Source: Buxus sempervirens
Taxonomy: Eukaryota; Streptophyta; Magnoliopsida; Buxales; Buxaceae
Length of the DNA stretch: 64,000 nt
Reading direction: 5' to 3'
NCBI GenBank assembly: GCA_947561395.2
Contig: OX387188.1
Coordinates: 40,295,942-40,359,941, forward strand
The notes beneath the pieces were generated by a model that saw only the letters and a program-made list of their open reading frames with translations, was not told the DNA's origin and ran no database searches. Made by a program: the position numbers and the translations under genes. Below are positions 34,601 to 46,319 of the stretch, piece by piece (the stretch's first letter is position 1; the number at the start of each line of letters is the position of its first letter).

Positions 34601-34893
34601 AAGTTTGAATTTGCATTATCATCCAGCACAGATGCGCTCCTCCTCCATGCTGTCTAATGTATTTAAATGCAATAAGTGGGATCAAATGGGTAAAATCATT
34701 GAATAAACAAACACACACACATACACACAACAAAAAAGGACTTGAATCCCTTTTCGAGAACATACAAAAAACTTAAAGAGTTGTCAACAGCCATTAGAAG
34801 AAAGAGTGGTTCACAGGATTCACCTCAATCCACACAAGAGAAACCAATAACAGAAATCACAATATAAACCCCATATATACATATATTCTGGGT
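31691..34893. other. intergenic, nothing recognised
   Basis: A GT/GA microsatellite lies at 34220-34270. The frame at 32490-32831 is open for 113 codons but shows no domain, signal peptide or family resemblance, and I do not call it a gene. Confidence 0.5.
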
Positions 34894-35184
34894 TTATTTC
34901 CCATTGGAACAAGGTGAAGAAGACTCACCCACTACCTCAGTCTCCACTTCCCTTCTATGGAAGTTCCTGTGGCAGCCGCAAGCAGCACAAGTAAGTGCAC
35001 CAGTGGTCCCTTCCTCCCCACTTGCCATGAACTCTCTGCACCCATCCACGGCATAGCCTCCTATGTTGGCAGCATGATTCTTTTGGCACTCTCCATATCT
35101 CACACTTCTAACTGTGTGAGACGAAGTGCTAGTGCTTCTGCTAGATTCATCAGCTCTCTGCACAACTACTTGACGCTTCCTCAT
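34894..35184 (-). CDS. mini zinc finger protein (MIF)
   Basis: Single exon, 96 residues, complete. Residues 27-79 are the ZF-HD-type finger ([20 protein letters not shown], then [15 protein letters not shown]); there is no homeodomain, only a short acidic/Ser tail. This is the standard length and form of plant MIF proteins. They bind ZF-HD partners through the finger and block their DNA binding and nuclear activity, acting as natural dominant negatives in hormone responses and floral meristem termination. The basic N-terminus [10 protein letters not shown] is also typical. It faces the full-length ZF-HD gene at 26295-27137, with 7.8 kb between, convergently arranged. It is not a truncated ZF-HD gene: the ends match the MIF family and no homeodomain remnant lies downstream. 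Confidence 0.95.
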   Translation of the reverse strand: MRKRQVVVQRADESSRSTSTSSHTVRSVRYGECQKNHAANIGGYAVDGCREFMASGEEGTTGALTCAACGCHRNFHRREVETEVVGESSSPCSNGK

Positions 35185-35350
35185 GCTGCAAAACCTTAAT
35201 TCTTCAGTATGTCCTTTTGGATCGATACCAAAGCTTTCCCCTCCTGGCCTCTACAGAACAAAACACATAAGCTGGAATGGATCGGAAGGAGCAAGAAGCA
35301 AAAAGCTCCGATCGGGTTAGGTGATGCCTAAACCCTAACCCTAGCATGTA

Positions 35351-35359
35351 TATTTATAG
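35351..35359 (-). promoter_or_regulatory. TATA box candidate for the MIF gene
   Basis: CTATAAATA on the minus strand, 167 bases upstream of the ATG; it predicts a leader of about 140 bases. Confidence 0.55.
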
Positions 35360-35399
35360 CTCGAAAGCATGTCTTACCGCAATATGACTAGGCAACAAG

Positions 35400-38300
35400 A
35401 GAGAGAGCCGAGACCATCCACTTAAACTTTTGTTAAACACACAAGCGTACGTGTGAGTTGGGGTTTACTTAATTAACCTCACTGATGGGTCGTTTGGGAA
35501 TTGATCGTCCAACTGCCCCACAACTCATAAGGGCAGAAGAACACGATTCCTGCCTATTTAGGGCAACCTTAAAACGATGGGAGCTCTTTTCTTCACAGAA
35601 CACTGATTGGTTTATTATGGAATGACCAGCAAAGCTGGTTTCTACAACCGCGTTTCTGGGGGGGCCACAGCTGATGCTAAGAGGCTGGTAGGGGGGGTGG
35701 TGAGGGCCCTTGAAAGGATGCCAACAACAGGTTGTCTAAATGACCTAATAACATGGGGTCGATTAATAGGCTTGCCAAACCTGTATGAACGAACCCCTTG
35801 CCTTTCTTTTCCTTGTTGCATCACATAATTTGGCAAGACTCACGGAATTCTCTTGTGATAAACTTGAAAAATATCTAGAAAATTATTCATCATGAACTTG
35901 GAAATATCTGATCTTATTTTTAGTAGCAGGAATCTGTGATACATATGCTTGTGCTTAGGAAATCTAAGGTCTATGTAACGTTGAAAATTTTTTCAATGTA
36001 TGACAACGAAGGCTATATATAATGGTTACTACTTACCGGCAACCATTGTCAAAGTACAGCCAATGTTATTTCCGTTAGGTTGGAAAGAAAACGGAAAATT
36101 ATATGCATATATACATGTCAAAGTAACTTTGGTTTGGTTATAAAATTAAATACTGCAATACTTTATATATAACAGTAATTAATACACATTGTAGATGGCC
36201 CATTTTCTTTCTGATTCCTGTGGCTTTGGTTATAAAATTTCATTCTCACTTCTTTCCTTTTTATGAGTATATGTTAGACCTACTCACAAGTCTTTTCTTG
36301 TTCCTTTGATATGCATTCCTGATAAGGTAAAGTGGGGGATCCCTACACCTTAAACCATGTGCGAGAAGAAAACCAGATAGCTAGTCTTCTAGTGCTTGAA
36401 ATTCCCACAAAAGAAGTAGCTATTTCCTAGTTTTCTCGCTGGAGGGAGCCTCTTGAAGTTGTTACAAGTAATGTTATGCGTGGGGTGTTGAGGATAGAAT
36501 TGCCATTCCAGTGGAAAGATGAAGAAGGTCGGTGGGATAGGACGAGAGTACCTGTGATTATCATGATGTGTGAGCAAGGACTTCCTGGTAACCTCTTAGG
36601 TTGCCTTGCGATTTTAAGGGGTTGATTGGTAACGTGTTTATAATCGTCTGCTACTTATTCATCTTGGACGCTCTCAAAGAGTAGTATCTTGGGTCCTCTC
36701 TCCCCCTCTACCCTAAATAACAAACACTCGTAGGTAGCACTCACTGAGCGCAATCCCATATAACTCTGTCGCGAAAACCAGCTCAAAGTTGATCATCAAT
36801 TAATTTAGAAAAGTTTAGCAAAACCCCTCCTGACAATGGAATTAAGACAAAGTTTTATCTTCAATGTATTACTTAATTCTTGGAAATTAAGAAGAGCAAA
36901 TCGGCCGGGCTAGCGATTGAAATGCTAAAGTACTATGAAGTTTCTTAGTTCCACACCCAAAAAAAAAAAAAAAGGAAAAAATGGCGCACCTGCTTAAGTA
37001 CTGCTAAAGATCTGGGTTGAAGTTGCAAGTTCTAAAATGAATGAGTTCTACTTCTGCTGCTATCTGTTTCTCTCACCGAGATTTTATGGCTGGCGTATGA
37101 ATTGTATAATCAAAGATTTTACTCTCAGCAATAGCTAATGTGGGCGTCCCTTGTTTTTTATATATCTAGCACTGATGAAAGTTTTAAGGTTCCAATCGAC
37201 CTAATGATTTGTAAGGCAGTAATTAGTCGGTTACAAAGTAAGGGTTACTGCGTTTAAAGTGGGAGGTTTGATGTGGATTTACGGACATGAATGATTGTGT
37301 TAGGGAGAGATAATGAAAGATGCTGGCCTCATTGCTCCTCACCAACCCAACCCATCTTGTGATCCCGAGTAAAAGCACCTATCCTTATCGCCTTTCGTGA
37401 TCTGAATCGAGCATCTTATGCTTCCATGATCACTTTTTCTTTTTTCAAATGTCATTTGAGATTGACTTGGAAAAAGAAAAAGCTCAAATCTGGTGATAAA
37501 AAATTTTGTCATTAAGATACGTTCATTATTTTTCTCTTTTGACGTTTTTCTTTTTCTTTCTTTCTTTATCTCTTTTTGGGTATCAGATAATTAGTCATTC
37601 AAACAAATAATTAGAAATCTCAATCAAAGAAAAGCAGAAACCTAGCTAGTGTTGATTGATGCAACTTCGAACGGAAGACTTTTAACCATATGACATGGAA
37701 TTAATACAAGATTGCATCCTGACTGCTGATATATAAAAACGCTAGCTTTTTCCACTCGCAAGGAGATCGATCCATCTCGCCTCCTCCCTTCCCTCCCTTT
37801 GAGCCTTTTCCAGTACTATTTATCAATAGTAACATGATAAAGGTAAACTAATCAATACGTGACGTTTGTTTTCCACGTCCTCAAAGCCATTGATAGATAA
37901 TGAAGAAAAAAAGGCATCATTGTTTAACTTAGCGTTGGGGATCGAGTATCTTATTGAAAATCATGACAAAGGTAGGAGCTTCTACTTTACAGGCTCCAAA
38001 GCTTAATTAAAAATTTAAAACTAAGCAGATTGACTATATATTTCCTTGCTTTAAGGAGTTCGTCTTTGGTAAAGAGTTTAAAAACTTAAAGCTCAAGGTA
38101 ATATAGTGTGTTTGATCTGGGTTCAACTGGACGTCGCATCTAAACAATTCCATGATAAAACATTATTCATCCTTTCCATCTTCATTGCTCTATTAAAAGG
38201 TTAAGTAAAAAAAAAAGGAGAAAGAAAAAAAAGGTCAATTTAGAAGTGCGTACGGAACTAGGGAGTCGACATCGTTCGTTTTCTATGGGAATAAAAGGAA

Positions 38301-39021
38301 ATAGGGCGGCCACCGTATCAATCTTTAGCTTCAGCAACATTGACACTGACCAGCGGGCTGATGCGGCGATGGCAATTGTCTCAAATTGTCTAAATTTAGA
38401 GGGGAAAGGAATAGATGGTGAAGTTTTTGTAATCCCCACAACAACTTTTAGTCAGATAAATATTTTAATGATTTAGCTAATCCACAGCACCCAATTGATT
38501 GGATATCTTATGGATTAGACTCATACATGACAAGATCTTAATTGGTATTCTTAATATATGCACTTATCATATGTATCACATCGACCAATGGGCATCTAAT
38601 TTTTAATGCTTGTTTTAATTAAGTTTATTATAATTAAAGACATTGGTCTTATTCTAAGCCCCTTATGCCATGTGGATAGTTAAAACTTAGTACATATGAT
38701 TTGATTTTTTTCCTAGAATGGATAGAGAAGCAAGGGTCTCTAAATAAGATTTCATGTGTGAGCCAATATAACCTCATCGTTATTATTGAAATTGCTTCAT
38801 GTGCTATCAACATTTGTGTCCCAGAGCATGTGCTGGGCATGTCGGGTGAAAAAGAATATGGGTGTGAAAGGTCATATGCTGGGTAAGTTAGGTGACCAAT
38901 GTGTAACATGGTGTACTCATGTTCATACCACAAGGAACAAAGAATGCTGCAGATATCAATTTGATTCCACTGATACCAATGTATAATCGAACAAATTCAC
39001 TCATACTAATGTAAGATTTTA
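35400..39021. other. intergenic, nothing recognised
   Basis: Upstream DNA of the MIF gene and beyond. A GC-richer island at about 35640-35830 gives open frames on both strands but I recognise no protein, organellar or transposon sequence in it. The rest is AT-rich without supportable features. Confidence 0.5.
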
Positions 39022-39029
39022 GATACATG

Positions 39030-39241
39030 CAGTGACGTAGCCAGGATTGTCATTTAGGGTGGGCAAAGTAAATCTTTGAACTAAACATGAAAGATGAACG
39101 GTTGATATTAAAAGAATAGTGTGGGAGCAAATTAAATATTTTAGGGTGGGCAAAATTGTATATATGTTAATTAGATAATAAGGTTTTGCAATTTTATCGT
39201 GGGTAGTGGCCCACCCTGAGCTCTATGTAGCTCCGCCCTTG
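39030..39241. mobile_element. hAT-type MITE (212 bp)
   Basis: Starts CAGTGACGTAGCCAGGA; the right end in reverse complement is CAAGGGCGGAGCTA. A perfect 8-bp target duplication GATACATG flanks it (39022-39029, 39242-39249). The terminal motif resembles the widespread CAGGGGCGGAGCCAG plant hAT MITEs, and it shares GGGTGGGCAAA-type interior motifs with the element in the NIP gene. Confidence 0.9.
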
Positions 39242-39249
39242 GATACATG

Positions 39250-40290
39250 CCTGCTCTATCTATATCGGTAGAGGCGAACTTTTATGTATTTAATTATATT
39301 TCTAACAATCTAAACCCAAAATGCGCAAAGTCAACACTGATAACTCTTGCTCCAAAAAATGATGGCTCATCCATAGAAATTGGAAAGAAAAAAAAAAGAA
39401 CAGTAGTTAATAATCAAAACCAAAACTATGTAGTAAGTTAATAACTTGTCAAATTAGAAACTCTCACAAAACTAAAAGTTCTGTATATCCGTTTTTGGCA
39501 AATAATAAATGAGAACCTTGAGCAACATAATGTGATAGAAAAAAAAAGGAAAGTGAAAATTAGGAAGATATAAGATAGATATGTACGTCAATGGCAATAG
39601 AATGTCGCAGGTCATTCGTAGGCGTAAATGTCTAAATGATTGTTCAAGAAAATTCAGTACCTGAGTAGGTACATCGATGTGCAAGCTGTATTCTCCGTCA
39701 GAGAGAGAGAGTATACATATCCAAGAAAACGGGCCAACATTCTAGAGGAAGAAAAATGAAGAAAGGAATATACCGCGACTTGGTTTTTGTGCTTTAACTT
39801 TCGGGATTTGTACTCTTTGGTTCAGAAAACATGCTATTTGCTAATGGGGAGGTTTAGATACCCAGAATCAACCTTTTCTGGCTGTGGGTTGGGGAAGGTT
39901 GATTGATAATCTCAACTTTCAGATGGTGGGTTGCTCAGACCTTGGATTTCAGGTTCTGATTAGGATGATCGCCTGGGAAGTGTTGTTTCACCAACCTAGC
40001 TAGTGCCTCCTCAATTTTATCATTCTGAAATTAAGGATAATTGGCGGATTTTTTAGCCTCAAGAACTGAATTCAATCGTGGAATCCAGAGGCCTTGAACC
40101 TTGATGGGGGCAGTTGAACATGTAAAACTACACAAAGAGCTAGGACAAAAACTTAAAAAAGAAAAGTTTTTAGAAAATTAAACTTAGCGCTCCTTTGCTG
40201 CCGACCGTTCGATCCACTAGAATCGAGCACAAAACTCTTTTGAGTTTACACTCCGTAATTAATCGCACCATATGAAAAAGTAAAAAATGA
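39250..40290. other. intergenic, nothing recognised
   Basis: No supportable gene or repeat. Confidence 0.45.
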
Positions 40291-40784
40291 GGGAAAATTA
40301 CTTTTAGTGATACTTTTGCACATAATTACAATTTAGTCATCACTGTCTTGGCAACTTTATTAATATAATTTAAATTTTAGTGACATTTCAATGATACAAA
40401 CCCAATTCTTCCAAGAATGCCCTTATACCATATTCTACAAGTCACCCTATAACTGTACGAGTCAATACATTCTATTGTACAAGTCATTTCATTGAGAGGT
40501 ACAAGTCAGCCTATAACTATACAAGTCAGCACATTGTATTATATGATTTGCGTGATTTGTATCTCTCTATGAAATGACTTGTATATTGTAGGGCGACTTG
40601 TACGTTCTATCAATTGACTTGTGCGACATTATATAATGGCAATATTAGAAAAATCAGATTGAGTTTGTAACATTAAAATGTCACTAAATCTAATTATATT
40701 GATAAAGTTTTCCTAAAGTTACAACCCAAAACATTGATGACTGGATTTTAATTATTTTCAAGAAGTATCACTAAAAAGAAGGTT
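40291..40784. mobile_element. foldback MITE, TTTAGTGATACTTTT family
   Basis: Left end GGGAAAATTACTTTTAGTG; the right end is its diverged reverse complement (AAGTATCACTAAAAAG). The middle carries GTACAAGTC/GACTTGTAC motifs at least seven times on both strands between 40435 and 40625. Same family as 8909-9595. Confidence 0.75.
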
Positions 40785-40788
40785 TAGT

Positions 40789-41192
40789 TAATAGAGCTAG
40801 CAACGGGTCGGGGTCGGGTTTGTGGTTAATCGGGTCGGGTTCGGGTTGGACTAAATTAAGGAGGGTTGGAAAACCCCAAACCTAACCCGCCAACGCATTT
40901 ATTATTTTTTTATTTTTCAAAAAATATGATTAAAATAGGGTTGGGGGGTAATTGGATTGAGTTGTGCCGGATTCGGGTCGGGTTGGGGGTTAATCGGATT
41001 GGGGACAAGACACTTTTGTCACTTTTTTTTTATCGGGTTACCCATCGGGTTGTCCGGTCATAGTTGGGTTGACTTGATTACTGGCGAGTTTGGGAAACCC
41101 CAACCCAATTAATAAACAAGTCAACCCAAACCGGTTTAACTCGGGTCAGTTCGAGTTGACCTGTCGGGTCAGGTCGCATTTTGCAAGCTCTA
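40789..41192. mobile_element. GGGTCGG-rich element with short inverted ends
   Basis: Near the left end TAGAGCTAGCAA (40792-40803), at the right TTGCAAGCTCTA; the two are inverted copies with one mismatch. GTTTAGT flanks it on both sides (40782-40788, 41193-41199). The body is made of CGGGTCGGG, GGGTTGGGG and CCCAACCC motifs, probably folding back. It resembles a hAT-like MITE; the family is not certain. Confidence 0.6.
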
Positions 41193-41199
41193 GTTTAGT

Positions 41200-42244
41200 A
41201 CGAGCCTAAAGGTTAAAAACGTAACATTACATGAATTTCATTTCTCATTAATAAAAATGAAAAAAAAAACTCGGTGTATGCCACATGGAAAGTAAGCTTA
41301 CCTTCTAAAATCCAACAAGTTATAAAGTCCAGTTCCTTATCTATACTATTAGTAAAGCGAACATTGAGGAATATTCCTTAGAATTCTTGAATTCCCTTTG
41401 ATTGCCATAAATAGTAGATCGAAATGTTCAAAAAGACCACGCTATCCTAAATAACACCATCTAGTGCCTAAACTCTAATCTATCCATTAAAAAACTACAG
41501 CCACCTAAACTGATCCCATGTTAACTACGTGGATACATGCACGTACGTCCTCTAGTATTGTTTATATAGAAAGGATATTGCTTAACGAAATTGCCTTCTT
41601 CCTTGTAAAACTAATTAAGTACTCTACCAGTAGGAATTGAAGAGGTAGAAAAACGCAAGCCTCATCTGGAACGCAAAGGACCTAGATGCTGTAAGATAGA
41701 CCCGAAAACCTTTCATTTTAATCTTTGATTGTGATCTCTGCAATCGTTGGGCTTGCTATCAGAAATATTAACGCTCTCTTTTTCATGGGCCCTGGCCTGG
41801 AACGTTCGGCCAAATTCAGTTTAAACAGTCACAGCCCAGTAATCCATCCTAATTGCAGGCCGAGCTCGCTGTGTTCAGCACCGGAGGCGGAGGGGAGAAT
41901 AAAATCACTACAAACCGGTCAAAACAAGGCTGAATCGGAAAATTTAAATAAAAAAACAAAAAAAAGCGTAATTGCAATGTTCGTAGCTTCTCGTTCCCAA
42001 TCTGTGGCACCTACTTTCTCTTACTTGCGATACTTTTTCAGCATAATTCAAATTCAGTTACTTATTTGTGGAATGAAATTGTTTACCATGTTTCCCTGAG
42101 TTTCTTTCTGATGTGATCGTGAGATATTGTCATGTGGAGTATCTCATAGTCAATTTTTTTTATTATTATAAATGTTTCTAGTGGACCCCACACAAAAAAC
42201 ATTGATTGTGAGATGTTCCATATGGTAACATCTCATGGCCACAC
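41200..42244. other. intergenic, nothing recognised
   Basis: The open frame at 41725-42099 has no family resemblance. No transposon termini were found. Confidence 0.45.
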
Positions 42245-42955
42245 GGGGAGCAATTCTTGGAACATGTTTCAATTTCTCGATAATTGAGAAATAGTGATTA
42301 TTTAAATAATTGAGAACTAGTACCATTTTACTGTCTGTTGGAAATGATGGCTCATATTCTGAGTCCAAGGGGGTACGATAAAGGGTATTTTTGGGTTTTC
42401 AAAAATACCGGGTTTAGGGTTGTATATATATTGTTGTAACCCTAATCGTTTTAGATAGTGGAATTTCTTTGCCGTGATCAGTGGACGTAGGCACAAAGCC
42501 GAACCACTTTAATCTGTGTCTTCTTCTTCGCTTTTTTTCTCTTTACTGTTTTGTTGCACGATTCTCAACACTGTCCAATATCCTTAAAAGACTTATAAAA
42601 CTTTTGTAAGCATAGTGTCTTACAGTTCTTTTTTACAAACCTTTTAAGGGTACTAGCAAGGTGCAGAAGGGAAGGGAGGAGGAAGAACGTGAAAGGAAAC
42701 AGTTACAAAACTGATTATGAATTTTGAAAAAAACTGAAGTCGTTTGACCACTGTACCCTTTTATTGATATATCTTCTCAAGAGGCTTGTTACCATTATAT
42801 TTAAGGGTATTTTTAGAAAAAAGTTCTAATCAACAATAAAATGATGCTACTTCTCAATTGTTTTAAAATTTTAAAAACCACTATTTCTCAATTATCGACA
42901 ATTAGGTTACTGAATCTGAATTAATCTGAAAAAGTATCACTTAAAACCCATTTTC
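42245..42955. mobile_element. foldback MITE interrupted by a solo LTR
   Basis: The arms at about 42270-42335 and 42830-42900 are inverted copies (TCGATAATTGAGAAATAGTG on the left, its reverse complement on the right). The right end AAAGTATCACTTAAAACCC relates it to the TTTAGTGATACTTTT family. A 235-bp solo LTR lies inside the left half. Confidence 0.65.
42336..42570 (+). mobile_element. copia-type solo LTR (235 bp)
   Basis: Begins TGTTGGAAATG and ends ATTCTCAACA, with a perfect 5-bp target duplication CTGTC on both sides (42331-42335, 42571-42575). Inside is a TATATATA promoter-like stretch (about 42423) and the motif GTGGACGTAGGCACAAAGCC, common in plant copia LTRs. It sits inside the older foldback element, which dates it as the younger insertion. 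Confidence 0.9.
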
Positions 42956-43254
42956 CCCTTCAAAGAAAATACTTCATTGACCCGCTGTGATAGTTAATTG
43001 CATGAGATTAAAATGTAAGAGGTGGTGGACCAAGCCCACCTACATTTGTTTAGTACTAAAACATGCAAACGTGAACATTATGATCCCTGTTTCACAAGCT
43101 TCACTTGATTCAACCCACAAGGTGGGACCATGAAGTCCTGTCTGTGGTGCACATGATTCTGTCTAACATGTATATAGTTAGTTTCACAGGTATCTCATGG
43201 CCCTCCCATGCATTTGCACTTAATGAAATCTGCAAGGAAACGTCCTTCCTAGAG

Positions 43255-43790
43255 ATTTTTGCATCCATGCCCCTACATTATAATAAATTTGTATTTATAT
43301 CCTCTTGTTTTTAGTAATTGTATCTATATCCCTTAATTTAGTATAATCGTTACAACTATGCCCTTAACGTTAAATTCCATTAAGCTTTGTCATTTATTTT
43401 TATTAAATTACTAATATAACCTTATATAAGATGAAAAATATATTAAATAACCAAAGGATCATATGCTTGGTTGAATTTAAATGAATAGTTATCACTTAAA
43501 CAAATTAATATCAATGGATTAAGGTATAAACGAAATAAATATAACAATACAATAACATAAATAAAATGTAAGATAATATAGTAGGGCAAATAAGAAATAT
43601 TTTTTATTTTATAAAAGGTTACTTTAGTCATTTAGTAAAAATAATCAATAAAAGTTAACAGACTTTTACGTCAGGGGTATAATTGCAACGATTATGTTAA
43701 ATGGAAGGACATGAATGCAAATATTTAAAAAAAAGAAGATATAGATGCAAATTTCTTATAATGTAGGGGTATGGATACAAAAAGCCCTTT
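43255..43790. mobile_element. foldback element, second copy of the GCATCCATACCCC family
   Basis: Left arm TTTTTGCATCCATGCCCCTA and right arm GTAGGGGTATGGATACAAAA are inverted; inner motifs (TATGCCCTTAACGTTAAATT with ACGTCAGGGGTATAATTGCA; ATGACTAAA-type pairs) match the element at 1196-2368 in order. It has a single set of termini, unlike the double set at 1.2 kb. No clear target duplication. Confidence 0.75.
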
Positions 43791-44792
43791 CTTCTATGTG
43801 GCTTGAATCTGTCACCTTAATTTTCGTTCCTCAACATTAACATGTCAGGGAAGAGTGGTGGGGGGTGGAGCATCTATTCAATAAATTAACATTTCTTTTT
43901 TGGCTTGGGCAATTGGTAATTGGTAATTCAAATCAGTAGGGTCTTATTACGGCTACTACTCATCAAGCCTTGGCTGCTTTATACATTCACGGGAGGACAA
44001 GTGGTTAATTAAACATTATCCCAATTCACATAAGTCAAACCCCTTCACGTGCTGTACATTTAAGACCCATCTGCATGTTTCCAACGCTATTCATGCCTCG
44101 CTCATGGTTTCTCTCCCAATCTCACGATCTTAACGTCTAAAATCGCTTCTTGAACAATCCGATTTTCAGAAATTTATTTATTCGTCACTTATTAGCTTTC
44201 CTAACTAATTAAGAAGGTAATTAATGTTTTGGTTGACTCGCTCTCCCCCGGACGACCACAAGTTTCAAACCTTAATTTTATAGTCACATCACCGCTCTGC
44301 CCGTAGTAGCCACGTGGCTAACTTACTCATCCATCCTTCCTAGTTCCTACCTACGTAAATAAGAAACTCAGGAGGAAGAGATATTCAACAGAGAGCTCAG
44401 CTTTTGATTTTCAAGCGGATCCATCATCAACTCTAGATATATATCTTCAATATCACAAGTCCCGGATGGCCTTCAAGCTTCCACTCATAATTTGTTTTTT
44501 TTTTTCATCAAATCAGGCCACAACAGTTCTTAATGCATGCAGATGTAACAAGACTATTCAAATTAAGTTTAACCCCAACAAAAATAAACAAACAACCAAA
44601 GCTTAATTTCAAAGCTGACGAGAGGATTTATTCTCGTTCAATACATATATGATACATAGTAATATTGATCATATTTGTAATTTACACTTATTGCAACAGA
44701 GTGAGAGTGAGATCACTCTCTGATTAGGCCACCAGAGAGAACTCCAACAGTTTGAAGGCCTGAACAAAAAGAAATCCCCAAGCCCCATGTCT
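43791..44792. other. intergenic, 3' flank of the MYB gene
   Basis: Contains the likely polyadenylation region of the MYB transcript (minus strand). Nothing else recognised. Confidence 0.5.
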
Positions 44793-46114
44793 CTAGAACA
44801 ACTCAACAGTACCATCTAAAGACATCTCAATCTGCAGGTCTCCTTGTCCTTGACCAGCAACCTCATCAAACAGCCATTTCTCAAGCAAGGAAAGGGGGAG
44901 TTGATTATCAGATTCCGCCCTTCTTTGTTCTTGGAAGAGGCTAGTCACAGACTCGTCCAGCGATGCACATTGAGACGCATCTGGGGTAGAAGACGAATCG
45001 AAACCCAACAGGGATTCGAAGGCTTCAGGTGATAGAACATCATTATTGTTGCTTGTGGCACTCGGGGTTATCTCTAGGCTAGAACTGGGATCGGTTCCTG
45101 CCATGTGGTTCGAGGACTGCTGGGTACTGGTGTCGGAGGTTGTTTGAGATGACCACGGCGACTTCCTCGCCCATCGCTCAAGCAACCGCGCTATGTTCTC
45201 TGCGCTCAGCGCATAAGTGGATTCTTGATTCGTCGGTATTTTGTAAGAGCAGTAGTCGTCGGACGGGAACTTCATGTCAGATACAGAGCTCGTCTTCTCC
45301 AAAGACAAGGCCTCACGAAGAGCTTGCTTAGCCATGTGAATATCAGTTTGAAGCGTTCTCTCCCACTGTCCCTTCGGGACTTGGTGTGAACCCGAGAGTT
45401 CGCCCCTGCCATGGCCGCCGTCAAGATCTGTCTGAAGCTTTTTGAGCTTCCTCTTCAAGTGGGTATTCCAATAGTTTTTTATGTCGTTGTCTGTTCTCTG
45501 GGGAAGGTAGGAAGCTATTGCAGCCCATCTGTACCAAAATCGTATTTTCGCTATTAAAAATTAAGCAGCCAAATCCGATCTCAGAAATTAAAAACTCAAA
45601 ACCCCCACAATAGCATCATTTATATAAATAAAAAGAAGCTATAGAGCATATGAATAAATAAAAACATGGAATTTGAAAGGATAGGAGTAGATCCAAAATA
45701 TAAATCCAGAGTTTAGAGAGAGAGAGAGTACCTGTTTCCCAGAAGAGCTTGAAGGTGAAGTATCATCTTCTCTTCATTATCAGTAAAGTTACCACGTCTG
45801 ATCCCAGGCCTGAGGTAGTTAGTCCATCTAAGCCTGCAACTTTTGCTGCACCTAAGCAAACCTGACAAACGCGCGCAGAACACTAAATTCGTTTCCACAA
45901 ATCCAACAAACCAAAATATGAAACTCGAAAGCTTGGAACAGTTAATTTAGTGTAAAAAGAGAAAGAAATTAATTAACCTACCAGTATTCATGGGAACTAC
46001 CCTCCAATTCCCTGGACCATGATCTTGAATGTAGGAAACTAGGATAATATCTTCCTCCGGAGTCCAAGGCCCTTTCTTCACGCCTATTTTGTCACAGCAT
46101 GGTGGCCTACCCAT
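44793..46114 (-). CDS. R2R3-MYB transcription factor, subgroup 1 (MYB60/30/94/96-like)
   Basis: Three exons: 46114-45982 (133 bases), 45861-45732 (130) and 45528-44793 (736, TGA), with phases 1 and 2: the classical R2R3-MYB structure, 332 residues. Residues about 14-61 and 67-112 are the two MYB repeats ([65 protein letters not shown]). The N-terminal [15 protein letters not shown] and the C-terminal motif [15 protein letters not shown] mark subgroup 1. Members bind AC-rich/MBS elements and control wax synthesis, stomatal aperture, defence cell death and ABA/drought responses. The acidic end ([14 protein letters not shown]) may activate transcription. Small oddities: VPMNTG where VPTNTG is usual, and GIRRG for GIKRG. 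Subgroup is secure; the exact orthologue is not. Confidence 0.95.
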
Positions 46115-46263
46115 ATCACCTACTCGTCTCTCACACTCTCTTCAATTTCTTCAAGTGCTCAATAGAGGTCTTCTTCCTCTCACTCTCCTTTTTCTTATTC
46201 TTGAAATTCCTGAGACAAGCTTCCAAGACCAAGGTATCCTGGTTTTGTTATATATATACATCT

Positions 46264-46272
46264 GTTTATATA
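46264..46272 (-). promoter_or_regulatory. TATA box candidate for the MYB gene
   Basis: TATATAAAC on the minus strand, 150 bases upstream of the ATG at 46114; implied leader about 120 bases. Confidence 0.55.
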
Positions 46273-46319
46273 GGAGAGCAAGGGATTTGTATACGCTGAC
46301 CCAACGGAGGTAAAAGGTT

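Noticed and set aside
34894-35184. MIF as a truncated ZF-HD pseudogene
   Set aside because: Length, ends and N-terminus match the MIF family, and no homeodomain remnant lies downstream.
35642-35836. GC-richer island with open frames on both strands, considered as organellar insertion
   Set aside because: I could not match it to any plastid or mitochondrial gene; kept only as unexplained intergenic sequence.
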